Origin: Flagellimonas sp. CMM7
GTDB lineage: Bacteria; Bacteroidota; Bacteroidia; Flavobacteriales; Flavobacteriaceae
Assembly (NCBI RefSeq): GCF_021390195.1
Contig: NZ_CP090003.1
Location: 3,493,501 to 3,557,500, forward strand
Length of the DNA stretch: 64,000 nucleotides
Reading direction: 5' to 3'
The translations under genes and the position numbers were made by a program. Below are positions 15,236 to 24,130 of this stretch, in pieces. Under the pieces are notes generated by a model. The model did no database searches. It was not told the DNA's origin and worked only from the letters and a program-made list of their open reading frames with translations. Every line of letters starts with the position of its first letter. Within the stretch, counting starts at the first letter, position 1.

Positions 15236-16858
15236 TTAAATTTTCTGATGCAGGATGTAAAAGTTGTCGTCAAAAACCAGTTCACTGCTCTGCAATGTTT
15301 CAGTTTTCCATTCTTTGCTAGGAAATAACCACTGTTCTTTGCCATTAGTAAAAACTCTGATAGGCATATCAAAATCTTCTACAACATCCACATAACGATG
15401 CGTAATGGACTTTCCTTCCAGCTTATATTCCAATTTTGGAATCATGGTGGTTCTTAAATATTGGTTGAAGAAAGCAGATAAGTCCTTTTTTGTTTTTTCA
15501 CTGATATAGTGTTCAATCTGTTCTGTGGTTACCGTTTGGTGATAGAACTCGGCGTTCAATCCTCTTAGGATTTGTCTCCAAAGTTCATCATCTTCGATGA
15601 GCTGTCTTAGAGTATGCAACATGTTAGCCCCTTTATAGTACATATCTCCAGAGCCTTTTTTATTAACGTTGTAAGTTCCAATTATGGGAATATCATTTTT
15701 AATGTTTGCACGAGTTCCAATGACGTATTCGGAAGCTGCTTTGGTTCCATAATGGTAGTCTAAGTACAAATTTTCGGAATAAGCGGTAAACCCTTCGTGA
15801 ATCCACATGTCTGCGACATCTTTGTATGTGATGTTGTTGGCAAACCATTCATGGCCGGCTTCATGAATAATGATGAAATCGAACTTAAGTCCCCAGCCGC
15901 TTCCTGACAAATCCCTGCCTAGATATCCATTTTGATATTTATTCCCGTAGGTAACTGAACTCTGATGTTCCATCCCTAAATATGGTACTTCCACTAACTT
16001 GAAGCTATCTTCATAAAAAGGGTAGGGGCCAAACCAATGCTCAAAGGCCTTTAGCATCATTGGAGTTTGTTTAAACTGCTCTTTGGCCTTATCCAAATTA
16101 TCGCGCAGTACATAATAGTCCAAATCCAATGTGCCCTTTTCCCCCTCATATGTTTCGCCAAATTGAACGTAATCACCTATGTTTATATTTACACCGTAAT
16201 TATTTATGGGGTTGGATACAAACCAATCGTACAATTTATAACCACCAAAATCATAGAGGTATTCTTCTCTTAACCTACCGTTGGACACTGCTACTAAATC
16301 CTTTGGAACATCAATGGCAATGCGCATACTATCGACTTCATCATACATATGGTCCTTATTCGGCCACCATACACTAGCACCCAATCCTTGACAAGATGTT
16401 GCTACAAAAGGATTACCATTTTCATCTTTTTCCCAGGAAAACCCACCGTCCCATGGCGCTCTTTTTGCCTTTCTTGGTTTTCCAGAATATTGAACATATA
16501 GTTCGTTAAACTCCCCAGGCACCTGTTTTTTCTTCAAATGAATGAAATGTGCTGAACCATAAGAAGTATAATCGAGATCTTGATTGTCTTGCGATACCGC
16601 GTCTATTTTTAAAGGTTTTTGCAAATCGATTTGAATGACATCAGATTCCTCTAAAACTTTATACCTAATGATGTTGTAACCTGCAATGGATTCATTTTCT
16701 GGTTGCACCTTAATGTTTAAATTATAATAATTCAAGTCCCACCAAGCACGTTCTGGAGTAATACTCCCTCTTAAGGTATCTTGCCTAGTAAAGTTTTGGC
16801 CATTTATATTGAAAGACATGGCTAAAACAAGCAGAATAAGTAGTGTATTTTTTTTCAT
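15236..16858 (-). CDS. Secreted M1-family zinc aminopeptidase
   Basis: A 540-residue exported metallopeptidase with a signal peptide cleaved near NINGQN. The zinc site is HEAGH at residues 332-336 plus Glu355 in HEGFTAY, and the exopeptidase motif is GMEHQ (295-299) where classic M1 enzymes have GAMEN. The N-terminal half is the beta-sandwich of M1 enzymes and the C-terminus beyond about residue 500 is a short extra domain. It should release N-terminal amino acids from peptides in the periplasm or outside. It sits 21 bp after the M28 peptidase gene and 18 bp before the arginase-family gene. Confidence 0.93.
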   Translation of the reverse strand: MKKNTLLILLVLAMSFNINGQNFTRQDTLRGSITPERAWWDLNYYNLNIKVQPENESIAGYNIIRYKVLEESDVIQIDLQKPLKIDAVSQDNQDLDYTSYGSAHFIHLKKKQVPGEFNELYVQYSGKPRKAKRAPWDGGFSWEKDENGNPFVATSCQGLGASVWWPNKDHMYDEVDSMRIAIDVPKDLVAVSNGRLREEYLYDFGGYKLYDWFVSNPINNYGVNINIGDYVQFGETYEGEKGTLDLDYYVLRDNLDKAKEQFKQTPMMLKAFEHWFGPYPFYEDSFKLVEVPYLGMEHQSSVTYGNKYQNGYLGRDLSGSGWGLKFDFIIIHEAGHEWFANNITYKDVADMWIHEGFTAYSENLYLDYHYGTKAASEYVIGTRANIKNDIPIIGTYNVNKKGSGDMYYKGANMLHTLRQLIEDDELWRQILRGLNAEFYHQTVTTEQIEHYISEKTKKDLSAFFNQYLRTTMIPKLEYKLEGKSITHRYVDVVEDFDMPIRVFTNGKEQWLFPSKEWKTETLQSSELVFDDNFYILHQKI

Positions 16859-16879
16859 TTGTGTAGAGATGTAATTATT

Positions 16880-18214
16880 CTATCTAAAAATTTTGTTTGG
16901 AAACACAACCAAACTTTCATGGCCATCCTTACCAATGGCTGCTACCCCAAAGAAGAAATTATCAATGACAATACCTTTTAAGGTATGTTCCGTAACATCT
17001 CCAACGTATTTGTGGTTGTCCCAGGTAGGAGAGGTAGTATCTCTCCAATAAATTTTATACCCTACAGCTCCATCAATTTTGTTCCATTTTAACTTAGCTG
17101 AAGGCTCTACAATCCCGCCAATCTCCACTATAGAAGGAGCAGGGGGAGCCCAAGCGATTGAAGCCAAATTAATAGCATTTACCGCAGTCAATTTTTTAGC
17201 ATATTCAAAGTTTACGTGCTCTAGTACATCTCCGTAAGCGATTCCACCTTCTACTCTAATATCTTGATGTTGTTGGGTGTAGTTTTCATGGGCTTCCATA
17301 ATTCTAACACCTGCAAAACCAGCATCATTAAAAGGCCTATGATGACCCCCTCTTCCAAATCTATCTAGACGATAAATCATCATTGGATTCATTTCTGGCA
17401 TGTAGGTCTTTGTAGTTTTATGGATATACCTTGCCAATTGACGGGAGATTCCATCCACTTCACCACCATAAAACCGTCGTGCTCTTCTTTCATCCTCGGT
17501 CTCTGTTGGAGGCACAGGTTCTGAAAAAATTCTAAAATCCCTGTTACTGATCACACCATCAATTCCGGTTATGTTCCCTATCATATCATTGTTGATGATT
17601 CCAACAATATCCCAACCTTGTTCTTTGGCATAAGCAGCTAATCCTTTCCCACCAAAAAGACCTTGTTCTTCACCAGATAGCCCTACATAAATGATACTGC
17701 TTTCAAACTTATATTTGGATAATACCCTAGCGGCCTCAATGGTTCCAGCCATACCGCTTGCATTATCATTGGCCCCAGGAGATTCGGAAGTAAAATTGTT
17801 CGGGTCGCTCACCCTGGAATCAATATCTCCGCTCATAATAATAAAGCGGTTTGGATATTTTGTTCCCCTTTGAACGGCAACGACATTAACTACCCATACA
17901 TCTTTTACAATACGTTGGCCGTCTCCTTTTTTTACCAAATCTTTTTGATAAAAAACATTCAAACAATTATTGCAATCTGCAGAAGTCTTCTCAAATTCGG
18001 ATTTTATCCAACGTCTTGCTGCTCCTATGCCTTTTGTTTGTGAAACTGTATCGCTCAAAGTATGACGGGTTCCGAAGTTAACCAAGGCGGTAACATCTTT
18101 TTCAATGCGTTCAGCGGAGACTGCATTAATAATATCATACAAACGAGTATCCGTTTGGGCCCAAAAAGTTGAAATACTAAATAATACTGTTGCAAATGTA
18201 TAAAGTTTCCTCAT
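16880..18214 (-). CDS. Secreted M28-family zinc peptidase with C-terminal FN3 domain
   Basis: A 444-residue exported peptidase (signal ends near STFWAQ). The M28 core carries the metal residues in IMSGDIDSR, SPGANDNASGMAG and YVGLSGEEQGLFG (the Glu-Glu pair), with Asp in GIINNDMIGN and a late His in HHRPFNDAGF/MEAHENY. The last 85 residues (APPAPSIVEIGG onward) look like a fibronectin type III domain. It probably acts as an aminopeptidase or carboxypeptidase on peptides outside the cell. Two Cys (CNNC) near residue 80 may form a disulfide. Next in the run are an M1 peptidase and the arginase-family protein. Confidence 0.92.
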   Translation of the reverse strand: MRKLYTFATVLFSISTFWAQTDTRLYDIINAVSAERIEKDVTALVNFGTRHTLSDTVSQTKGIGAARRWIKSEFEKTSADCNNCLNVFYQKDLVKKGDGQRIVKDVWVVNVVAVQRGTKYPNRFIIMSGDIDSRVSDPNNFTSESPGANDNASGMAGTIEAARVLSKYKFESSIIYVGLSGEEQGLFGGKGLAAYAKEQGWDIVGIINNDMIGNITGIDGVISNRDFRIFSEPVPPTETEDERRARRFYGGEVDGISRQLARYIHKTTKTYMPEMNPMMIYRLDRFGRGGHHRPFNDAGFAGVRIMEAHENYTQQHQDIRVEGGIAYGDVLEHVNFEYAKKLTAVNAINLASIAWAPPAPSIVEIGGIVEPSAKLKWNKIDGAVGYKIYWRDTTSPTWDNHKYVGDVTEHTLKGIVIDNFFFGVAAIGKDGHESLVVFPNKIFR

Positions 18215-18223
18215 TTTTAAATT

Positions 18224-18727
18224 TTAATTACCAATAAGCTCAATAAAAGTTCCATCTGGATCTTGAACTAGGATGAAACTTTTGCCATTTGCCAATGTAA
18301 TAGGTGTTTCTCCTAACAATTTTATGTTATTTGCTTTTAAACGATTGAGTACATCATCCGTGGATTTATAAAATAGCGTAATGTATCTCATTCCATTTCG
18401 TTCTTGGATATGTGTTTCAGATGTATTCTTTTTGTTTCCAAAGGACATTAACTTGTATTCTGTGGCATTTGGGTCGTCTCGGAGTTTTAGGACTTTTACA
18501 TCAAAAGGAATACCACCTGTAAGACCCGTTTTTAGGGCAAATTCCTCATTTACATTAAAGCCTCCGGTTTCTTTCATGCCAATGACATTAGTATAAAAGT
18601 CTAAAGCTGCATCTAAATCTGAAACAATGACGCCTATGGAGACAAAAGATTTATCAAATTCGGTTTGGTTTTGACTTTGAGCCGCACTTGCCACTAGGAG
18701 CAAACTGACAAGAAATATATTTTTCAT
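18224..18727 (-). CDS. Exported VOC (glyoxalase-fold) family protein
   Basis: A 167-residue VOC protein with a signal peptide (ASAAQSQ), which is unusual because most members are cytosolic. The fold signatures are FVSIGVIVSDLDAALDFYTNVIGMKE and, in the second half, FILVQDPDGTFIELIGN. Metal-binding residues are not clear, so enzyme activity is uncertain. It leads the tight run of eight genes down to 11035, with 9 bp to the M28 peptidase gene. Confidence 0.87.
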   Translation of the reverse strand: MKNIFLVSLLLVASAAQSQNQTEFDKSFVSIGVIVSDLDAALDFYTNVIGMKETGGFNVNEEFALKTGLTGGIPFDVKVLKLRDDPNATEYKLMSFGNKKNTSETHIQERNGMRYITLFYKSTDDVLNRLKANNIKLLGETPITLANGKSFILVQDPDGTFIELIGN

Positions 18728-18836
18728 CTTTTTATGGTTTTACCTCTTTAAAATTAATCCTATGAAAGTAACAAAAACAACTAATAAGAATCTTGAAAAA
18801 TCAAAAAAGAAATGATTGAAAAACTGGTGTAAAGGA

Positions 18837-20024
18837 TTATTGTAAGAAGGTAGCTTTGATAATCCTTCCATTTTCCACTTCATATATAGCTACTGCTCTA
18901 AAATTTACACCATTAGCAGTGATATATTCTTCATCAATAACTCTATTTCCTATTATTATCCGACTTTTTAATTCGCAATGAAGATCCGGAGTGTTTTCAA
19001 AATAGGAACCGTAACTTTCCTTCATTTTTTCCTGCCCTTCCATGAATAGAGTGTCAGGGTATTCGTAAAGTTTTATATTTTTTGAGTATGTATCCATGAA
19101 GGCCTCTATGTCTCTTGCATTGTAAGCATCAAGTTGTTTTTGGACGATATTAGCAGGAGATTCTTCAGCTACAAAAGCCAAACGATTTCCTGCTTTATTT
19201 ATGGCAATACGGGTAATGTTGTTTATTTCTTCTTGTTCAAAATTTGCTATAAGTTCCCATTCTATTCCAGATTCAGTATCGAATTTAATAAGGGATTTTC
19301 CAGCACCAGCAACAATCGTAGTATCATTTAACCAGCAGATGTCTTCAGATTCTTTAAAGGTATTGGTTATTTTCTTGGTTGCCCCAGAAATTGGATTTAG
19401 AGATTTAATTTCCCAAGCGTTGTTCTCTTTGCTGATGTAGCTTATTAAATCGGAGTTAGGGATTTTCCATAAGCTACGTCCCACATTTTTTTGGAAGGTA
19501 TAATTGGTATTATCCTCTAGATTTATCACAACAAGGTCCATACGGTTTTCTACTAATACAGTAGTAACTAAAGTATGGTCATTATACCATAAGTGGTAGC
19601 CAACTTTTAAATCCTCAAGAATGAGTTTTGAATCTCCTGTGTTGATATCATACTCATACAATCTTTGCAATCCATCTAAGTCCAAACGAATAGCAGAGAC
19701 AGCTTTTTTACCAGGAATTTTTAATGGAGAATATTCACTTCCGGTAGGAGTGTTGGATATCCAGGATGTAGTGCTTCCTTCCAGTATATTAAACCTCAAA
19801 ATATCTGTTTGGTCTTCACGGTTTGCAGAAAACAAAACCGTGTTATCATTTAAAAATGAAGGTTGATTATCATACCCTTCATTGTTTGATATATTCTTTG
19901 GATTTGATAATACGGGATTTTCGTTGACTATTTTTAAATCAAAAAGATAGACATCTGTGTTTACCTGGCCTTTTATGGTTGTACAAATGAGGGTTAGGCA
20001 GCTAATTAGTAACCTGTTTGTCAT
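18837..20024 (-). CDS. Exported TolB-like propeller fused to an NTF2/SnoaL-like domain
   Basis: A 395-residue protein with an N-terminal signal peptide (ISCLTLICTTIKGQ). Residues about 20-285 repeat WD40/TolB-like blades (NQPSFLNDNTVLFSANREDQ, GSEYSPLKIPGKKAVSAIRL, YHLWYNDHTLVTTVL, EDICWLNDTTIVAGAG). Residues about 288-395 form an NTF2/SnoaL-like domain (LDAYNARDIEAFMDTYSKNI and the closing VAIYEVENGRIIKATF). I do not recognise this fusion as a named family. Its start codon shares a base with the trehalose synthase stop (TAATG at 20022-20026), so translation is coupled, though one protein is exported and the other cytosolic. Confidence 0.78.
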   Translation of the reverse strand: MTNRLLISCLTLICTTIKGQVNTDVYLFDLKIVNENPVLSNPKNISNNEGYDNQPSFLNDNTVLFSANREDQTDILRFNILEGSTTSWISNTPTGSEYSPLKIPGKKAVSAIRLDLDGLQRLYEYDINTGDSKLILEDLKVGYHLWYNDHTLVTTVLVENRMDLVVINLEDNTNYTFQKNVGRSLWKIPNSDLISYISKENNAWEIKSLNPISGATKKITNTFKESEDICWLNDTTIVAGAGKSLIKFDTESGIEWELIANFEQEEINNITRIAINKAGNRLAFVAEESPANIVQKQLDAYNARDIEAFMDTYSKNIKLYEYPDTLFMEGQEKMKESYGSYFENTPDLHCELKSRIIIGNRVIDEEYITANGVNFRAVAIYEVENGRIIKATFLQ

Positions 20025-22231
20025 TATTCTACAAATCTTTTTAATAGTTCTCTTACTCGTTTAGTGTTTTCAACATGATATTTGGCCTGCGTCTTTTTTA
20101 GCCCAACTTTGATAGTAACTGCTGAATCTGGAAGTTCCTGGAACATAAATTCATCTGTCCAGTCATCACCTATGGCAAAGACAAAATCATAATTGTCCTC
20201 TCCTAAAATGCGTACTGAAGCCCTTCCTTTATTGACATTACTACTTTTTACTTCCATTACCTTGTTGCCATTGAGCACACTAATGTCGTCGTTGCCAATT
20301 AAACTGGTTAAAACTGTATTTAACTCAGTTGCTCTTTTTGTTCCAAAATCCGGATCTGTATTGCGATAATGCCAAGCCATGGAATAATTCTTTTCTTCAA
20401 TAAAAGAACCTGGCGTTCTGTCAACGAACGACTCTAAGACAGGTCTTATTTTTTCCATCCAGTCACCCTTAACCTTTTCTAGCAGTTTAAATTCTTCACC
20501 ACCTCTGGAAATCCATACTCCATGTTCCACGATCATATTATACTTTTTAGGCACAAACCATTGGGTAAAAGTTTGCTTGTCTCTCCCACTGATCAGGAAC
20601 AGTGTTGTATCTTTTTGATTATGCAACTTATCCAAAAGAGTATATAATTCCTCATCCGGGGAAGCTTTTTGAGGGTCTTTATGAAACCCTACCAAGGTCC
20701 CATCATAATCTAAGAATAAGAGTCTTTTTTTTGCTTTGGAATATTGGCTATCAATCTTTCCGAGAATGTTTTCCGAGATTTTTTGGGAAACAAAAGTATC
20801 GATCACTTCTCTTTTCTGTTTAAGAGAATTCATAAATTCATTTGCCCATACTTCAACGTTATAGCGTTCTAACCTATTTTGAAGAAACATGTTGCGCGCT
20901 ATTTGCTCTTCTTTCGGCATGTTTATAGCACTCTTCAATGTATCTGCCTGTTGCTCAAAATTGTTAGGGTTAATCAAAAGCGCTTCGTTCATTTCATAAG
21001 CAGAACCGGCCATTTCACTTAAGATCAATACACCTGTTTTATCTATACGTGTAGCAACGTATTCTTTGGCTACCAAATTCATACCGTCACGCAACGGGGT
21101 CAGCCACGCAATGTCACTGGAAGCATAAAGATCTATTAGGTTTTCAAAAGGTAAAGAACGATAAAAATACCAAATAGGAGTCCAGTTAACTGTTGATAGT
21201 TCCCCATTTATTCTTCCAACCAATTCATCAATCTCTTTTTTGAGCAATTGATATTGGGGAACGTTGGATCGCGAAGGAACCGCCAGGATAATCAAACGTA
21301 CTTTTTCTTTGTATTCAGGATACTTGTTCAAAAAGTACTCAAAGGCGTTAATTCTTTTTGCAATGCCCTTACTATAATCCAACCGATCAATGGACAGAAT
21401 TAGTTTAGTATCTGGAGCTGAGGCTTTATGACTATCGAGCTTTTGTTGAAAATCTGAACGTTTTTCTTTTGTATTCTTTCCGTGGGAAATGGCAGCGTCC
21501 TTAAATTTTTTATAATCAATTCCCATAGGGAAGGAATCAACTTTAATAACGCGATTGTCTAAATGAATGTCATTAAAACTGACTTCTAATCCCAATAACC
21601 TTCTTACTGAACTTAAAAAATGTCGTTCGTAATCATAAGTGTGAAAACCGATGAGGTCGGAACCTAGTAGGCCTTCCAAAATCTCCTCTCTCCAAGGCAG
21701 CGTTCTAAAAATCTCGTATGATGGAAAAGGTATATGTAAAAAGAAACCTATTGAGGTGTTGGGCCTTTTTTCCTTGACCATTTGTGGGACCAGCATTAAT
21801 TGATAGTCATGCACCCAAATAGTATCCTCTTCATTGGATTTTTCAATAATGGCATTTGCAAATTTTTGGTTTACCGCTTTGTAAGAATCCCAAAATTCCA
21901 GTTCAAATTCGGAATATTCCAAAAAGTAATGGAATAAGGGCCATACGGTTCTGTTACTAAACCCAAAGTAAAACCCTTCAATATCTTTTTCGGTAAGATT
22001 TACCTTAGCACAGCCATGTTTTTTCAAAGCCTTGTCTATTTCACCTTCAAGTGCTGCGGGTGTCTCTTCATCCGTAAGCCCGGACCAGCCAACCCAAAGA
22101 CTTTCCCCTCCACTATGCACAGATTTCATTCCTGTGGCTAACCCACCAACACTGGGAATAGCGGTTAGGCCGCCGTCACTTATTTGCAATTGTACTGGCA
22201 GCCTATTGGAAATAATTATAGTTTTACTCAT
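20024..22231 (-). CDS. otsA-otsB fusion: Bifunctional trehalose-6-phosphate synthase/phosphatase
   Basis: A 735-residue cytosolic enzyme that makes trehalose from UDP-glucose and glucose-6-phosphate. Residues 1 to about 465 are the GT20 synthase: GGLATGM near the N-terminus, WVHDYQLMLVPQM, HIPFPSYEIFRTLPW, SIDRLDYSKGI (Arg and Lys binding phosphate), and LTPLRDGMNLVAKEYVA. Residues about 490-735 are a HAD phosphatase: LFLDYDGTLVGF (Asp nucleophile and acid), ISGRDKQTF, and IGDDWTDEFMF. The two domains are often separate proteins; fusions exist in plants, yeast and Bacteroidota. It lies divergent to the GH15 gene and likely serves osmotic or desiccation tolerance. Confidence 0.96.
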   Translation of the reverse strand: MSKTIIISNRLPVQLQISDGGLTAIPSVGGLATGMKSVHSGGESLWVGWSGLTDEETPAALEGEIDKALKKHGCAKVNLTEKDIEGFYFGFSNRTVWPLFHYFLEYSEFELEFWDSYKAVNQKFANAIIEKSNEEDTIWVHDYQLMLVPQMVKEKRPNTSIGFFLHIPFPSYEIFRTLPWREEILEGLLGSDLIGFHTYDYERHFLSSVRRLLGLEVSFNDIHLDNRVIKVDSFPMGIDYKKFKDAAISHGKNTKEKRSDFQQKLDSHKASAPDTKLILSIDRLDYSKGIAKRINAFEYFLNKYPEYKEKVRLIILAVPSRSNVPQYQLLKKEIDELVGRINGELSTVNWTPIWYFYRSLPFENLIDLYASSDIAWLTPLRDGMNLVAKEYVATRIDKTGVLILSEMAGSAYEMNEALLINPNNFEQQADTLKSAINMPKEEQIARNMFLQNRLERYNVEVWANEFMNSLKQKREVIDTFVSQKISENILGKIDSQYSKAKKRLLFLDYDGTLVGFHKDPQKASPDEELYTLLDKLHNQKDTTLFLISGRDKQTFTQWFVPKKYNMIVEHGVWISRGGEEFKLLEKVKGDWMEKIRPVLESFVDRTPGSFIEEKNYSMAWHYRNTDPDFGTKRATELNTVLTSLIGNDDISVLNGNKVMEVKSSNVNKGRASVRILGEDNYDFVFAIGDDWTDEFMFQELPDSAVTIKVGLKKTQAKYHVENTKRVRELLKRFVE

Positions 22232-22330
22232 GAAAAGTGATTTTAGGACAAAAATGTAATAAAATTCCTATTTTTTCGATTTATTATAAGTAAATACCTA
22301 CAATAACCAACAGAAATACAAATCCTTACT
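22232..22330. promoter_or_regulatory. Divergent promoter region between trehalose synthase and GH15 genes
   Basis: 99 bp of AT-rich DNA between two divergently read genes of trehalose metabolism, so both promoters must lie here or inside the coding starts. On the minus strand TACATTTT near 22250 resembles a -7 element (7/8), but no matching TTG -33 was found; on the plus strand none is convincing. Confidence 0.45.
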
Positions 22331-24130
22331 ATGGATAACCTAAATTACGGAATAATTGGAAACTGTAGAAGTGCCGCTCTAATTTCCAATACCGGTTCTT
22401 TGGACTGGTGCTGTTTGCCTCAGTTTGATTCTACCTCGGTCTTTGCAAAACTATTAGATGATAAAAATGGCGGAAGTTTTAAGATCAATGCCAAGTATAA
22501 CTACGAAATACATCAAGAATACCATAGAAATACTGCTATATTAGTTACTAGATATTCTGATGGGGAAAACATTTTTGAGGTTCATGATTTTATGCCCAGG
22601 TATTACAAGCTCACTGGAAAATACAATGCTCCACCTGAGATTGTACGGTATGTAAAACATATTTCTGGAGCTCCTAAATTTAACGTGCATTACGACCCTA
22701 AGTTGGAGTATGCTCAAGGGCAGACCACAAACCATGCTAAGACCAATTTTATAGTAAGTCTTACTAGCAAGAAAAAATTTGACACCCTTTTTCTCTATAC
22801 ATCTTTTGACAAAAGTAAAGTCTTGAGCGGGGATGAAATAACGCTCAAAGAAGATGGATACTTTTTAATCTGCTATAATGAAAAGATTTTGAAGCCCACT
22901 ACGGAGAAAATGTCTCTAGAGTTGGAACGAACCAAAATATACTGGCTGGACTGGGTTGACAGAACCCCAAATTATAAGCAATTCAACAAAGAGATTGTTA
23001 GAAGTGCCATAACCTTGAAAATGCTTACGTACGATAAAACGGGAGCGGTGTTGGCTGCTGCGACAACATCATTACCGGAAACTATTGGGGAGGTTCGAAA
23101 TTGGGATTACAGATTTTGTTGGATTAGGGATGCTTCCATGGTGATTAAAGTGGTTTCTGAACTTGGTCACAAAAATTCCGCTAGGAGATATTTACAATTC
23201 ATTATTGATTTAATGCCAGATAAGGATGAAAAACTCCAAATTATGTATGGCATTAACAAAGAAAAGAACCTTACTGAAAAAACTTTAAGCCATCTTGACG
23301 GATACAAAGGATCCAAACCAGTTCGCATAGGAAATGCTGCCTACAAACAAAAGCAGAATGATATCTATGGTATTTTAATGGATGTTATTTACGAACAGTT
23401 GGCGAAGTTTAGCAACGACATTGAAAATGGGGAAGAACTTTGGAGCATTACCAAAGGGATTGTTTGGATAGTAAGTAAACACTGGAGAGAACCGGATAAA
23501 GGTATTTGGGAATTTAGGGGAGAAGACAGACATTTCACTTTTTCAAAGGTATTGTGCTGGGTGGCCATGGACAGAGCAATTAAGGTGGCAAAGATTTTTG
23601 GGAAGGAAAGGAAAATTGAAAAATGGACCGCTTTAGAACAAGAAATGAAAGAAGATATACATGAAAATGCTTGGAATAGTGATATCAATGCATTTGTTCA
23701 GTCTTATGGATCTAGTCACTTAGATGCTTCTGTGCTGTTGATGGAATCCTATGGGTTTATTCATGCTAAAGACCCAAAGTTTGTAAGCACGGTAAAAGCA
23801 ATTGAAGAGGATTTAAGTAATGATGGATTGCTCTATCGATACAAAAATGAAGATGATTTTGGACTACCGTCATCATCTTTTACAATTTGTACGTTCTGGT
23901 TTATCAATAGTCTCTTCAAAATTGGAGAAGAAGAAAAAGCATTGGCACATTTTGAACGTTTGCTCAGTTACAGCAACCATTTGGGACTCTTTAGTGAGGA
24001 TATTGATTTTAAGACCAAACGATTGTTAGGGAATTTCCCTCAAGCATATTCACATTTGGCATTAATTGAATGTGCCATCAATTTCTCTAGAAAGAAAAGT
24101 GAGGAAAAGATATTGGAATCTATTAGCTAG
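22331..24130 (+). CDS. Glycoside hydrolase family 15 (trehalase/glucoamylase-like)
   Basis: A 599-residue cytosolic enzyme with no signal peptide. The N-terminal beta-sandwich begins NLNYGIIGNCRSAALISNTGSLDWCCLPQFDS, typical of the bacterial trehalase-type GH15 proteins. The (alpha/alpha)6 barrel follows with NWDYRFCWIRDASMV, WEFRGEDRHFTFSKVLCWVAMDRA (general acid Glu in this block) and GLLYRYKNEDDFGLPSSSFTICTFWFINSLF. Mycobacterial homologues hydrolyse trehalose. Its position back-to-back with the trehalose synthase/phosphatase gene supports a trehalase role, though a glucoamylase-like activity is not excluded. Its end overlaps the convergent PLP gene by 8 bp. Confidence 0.92.
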   Translation: MDNLNYGIIGNCRSAALISNTGSLDWCCLPQFDSTSVFAKLLDDKNGGSFKINAKYNYEIHQEYHRNTAILVTRYSDGENIFEVHDFMPRYYKLTGKYNAPPEIVRYVKHISGAPKFNVHYDPKLEYAQGQTTNHAKTNFIVSLTSKKKFDTLFLYTSFDKSKVLSGDEITLKEDGYFLICYNEKILKPTTEKMSLELERTKIYWLDWVDRTPNYKQFNKEIVRSAITLKMLTYDKTGAVLAAATTSLPETIGEVRNWDYRFCWIRDASMVIKVVSELGHKNSARRYLQFIIDLMPDKDEKLQIMYGINKEKNLTEKTLSHLDGYKGSKPVRIGNAAYKQKQNDIYGILMDVIYEQLAKFSNDIENGEELWSITKGIVWIVSKHWREPDKGIWEFRGEDRHFTFSKVLCWVAMDRAIKVAKIFGKERKIEKWTALEQEMKEDIHENAWNSDINAFVQSYGSSHLDASVLLMESYGFIHAKDPKFVSTVKAIEEDLSNDGLLYRYKNEDDFGLPSSSFTICTFWFINSLFKIGEEEKALAHFERLLSYSNHLGLFSEDIDFKTKRLLGNFPQAYSHLALIECAINFSRKKSEEKILESIS

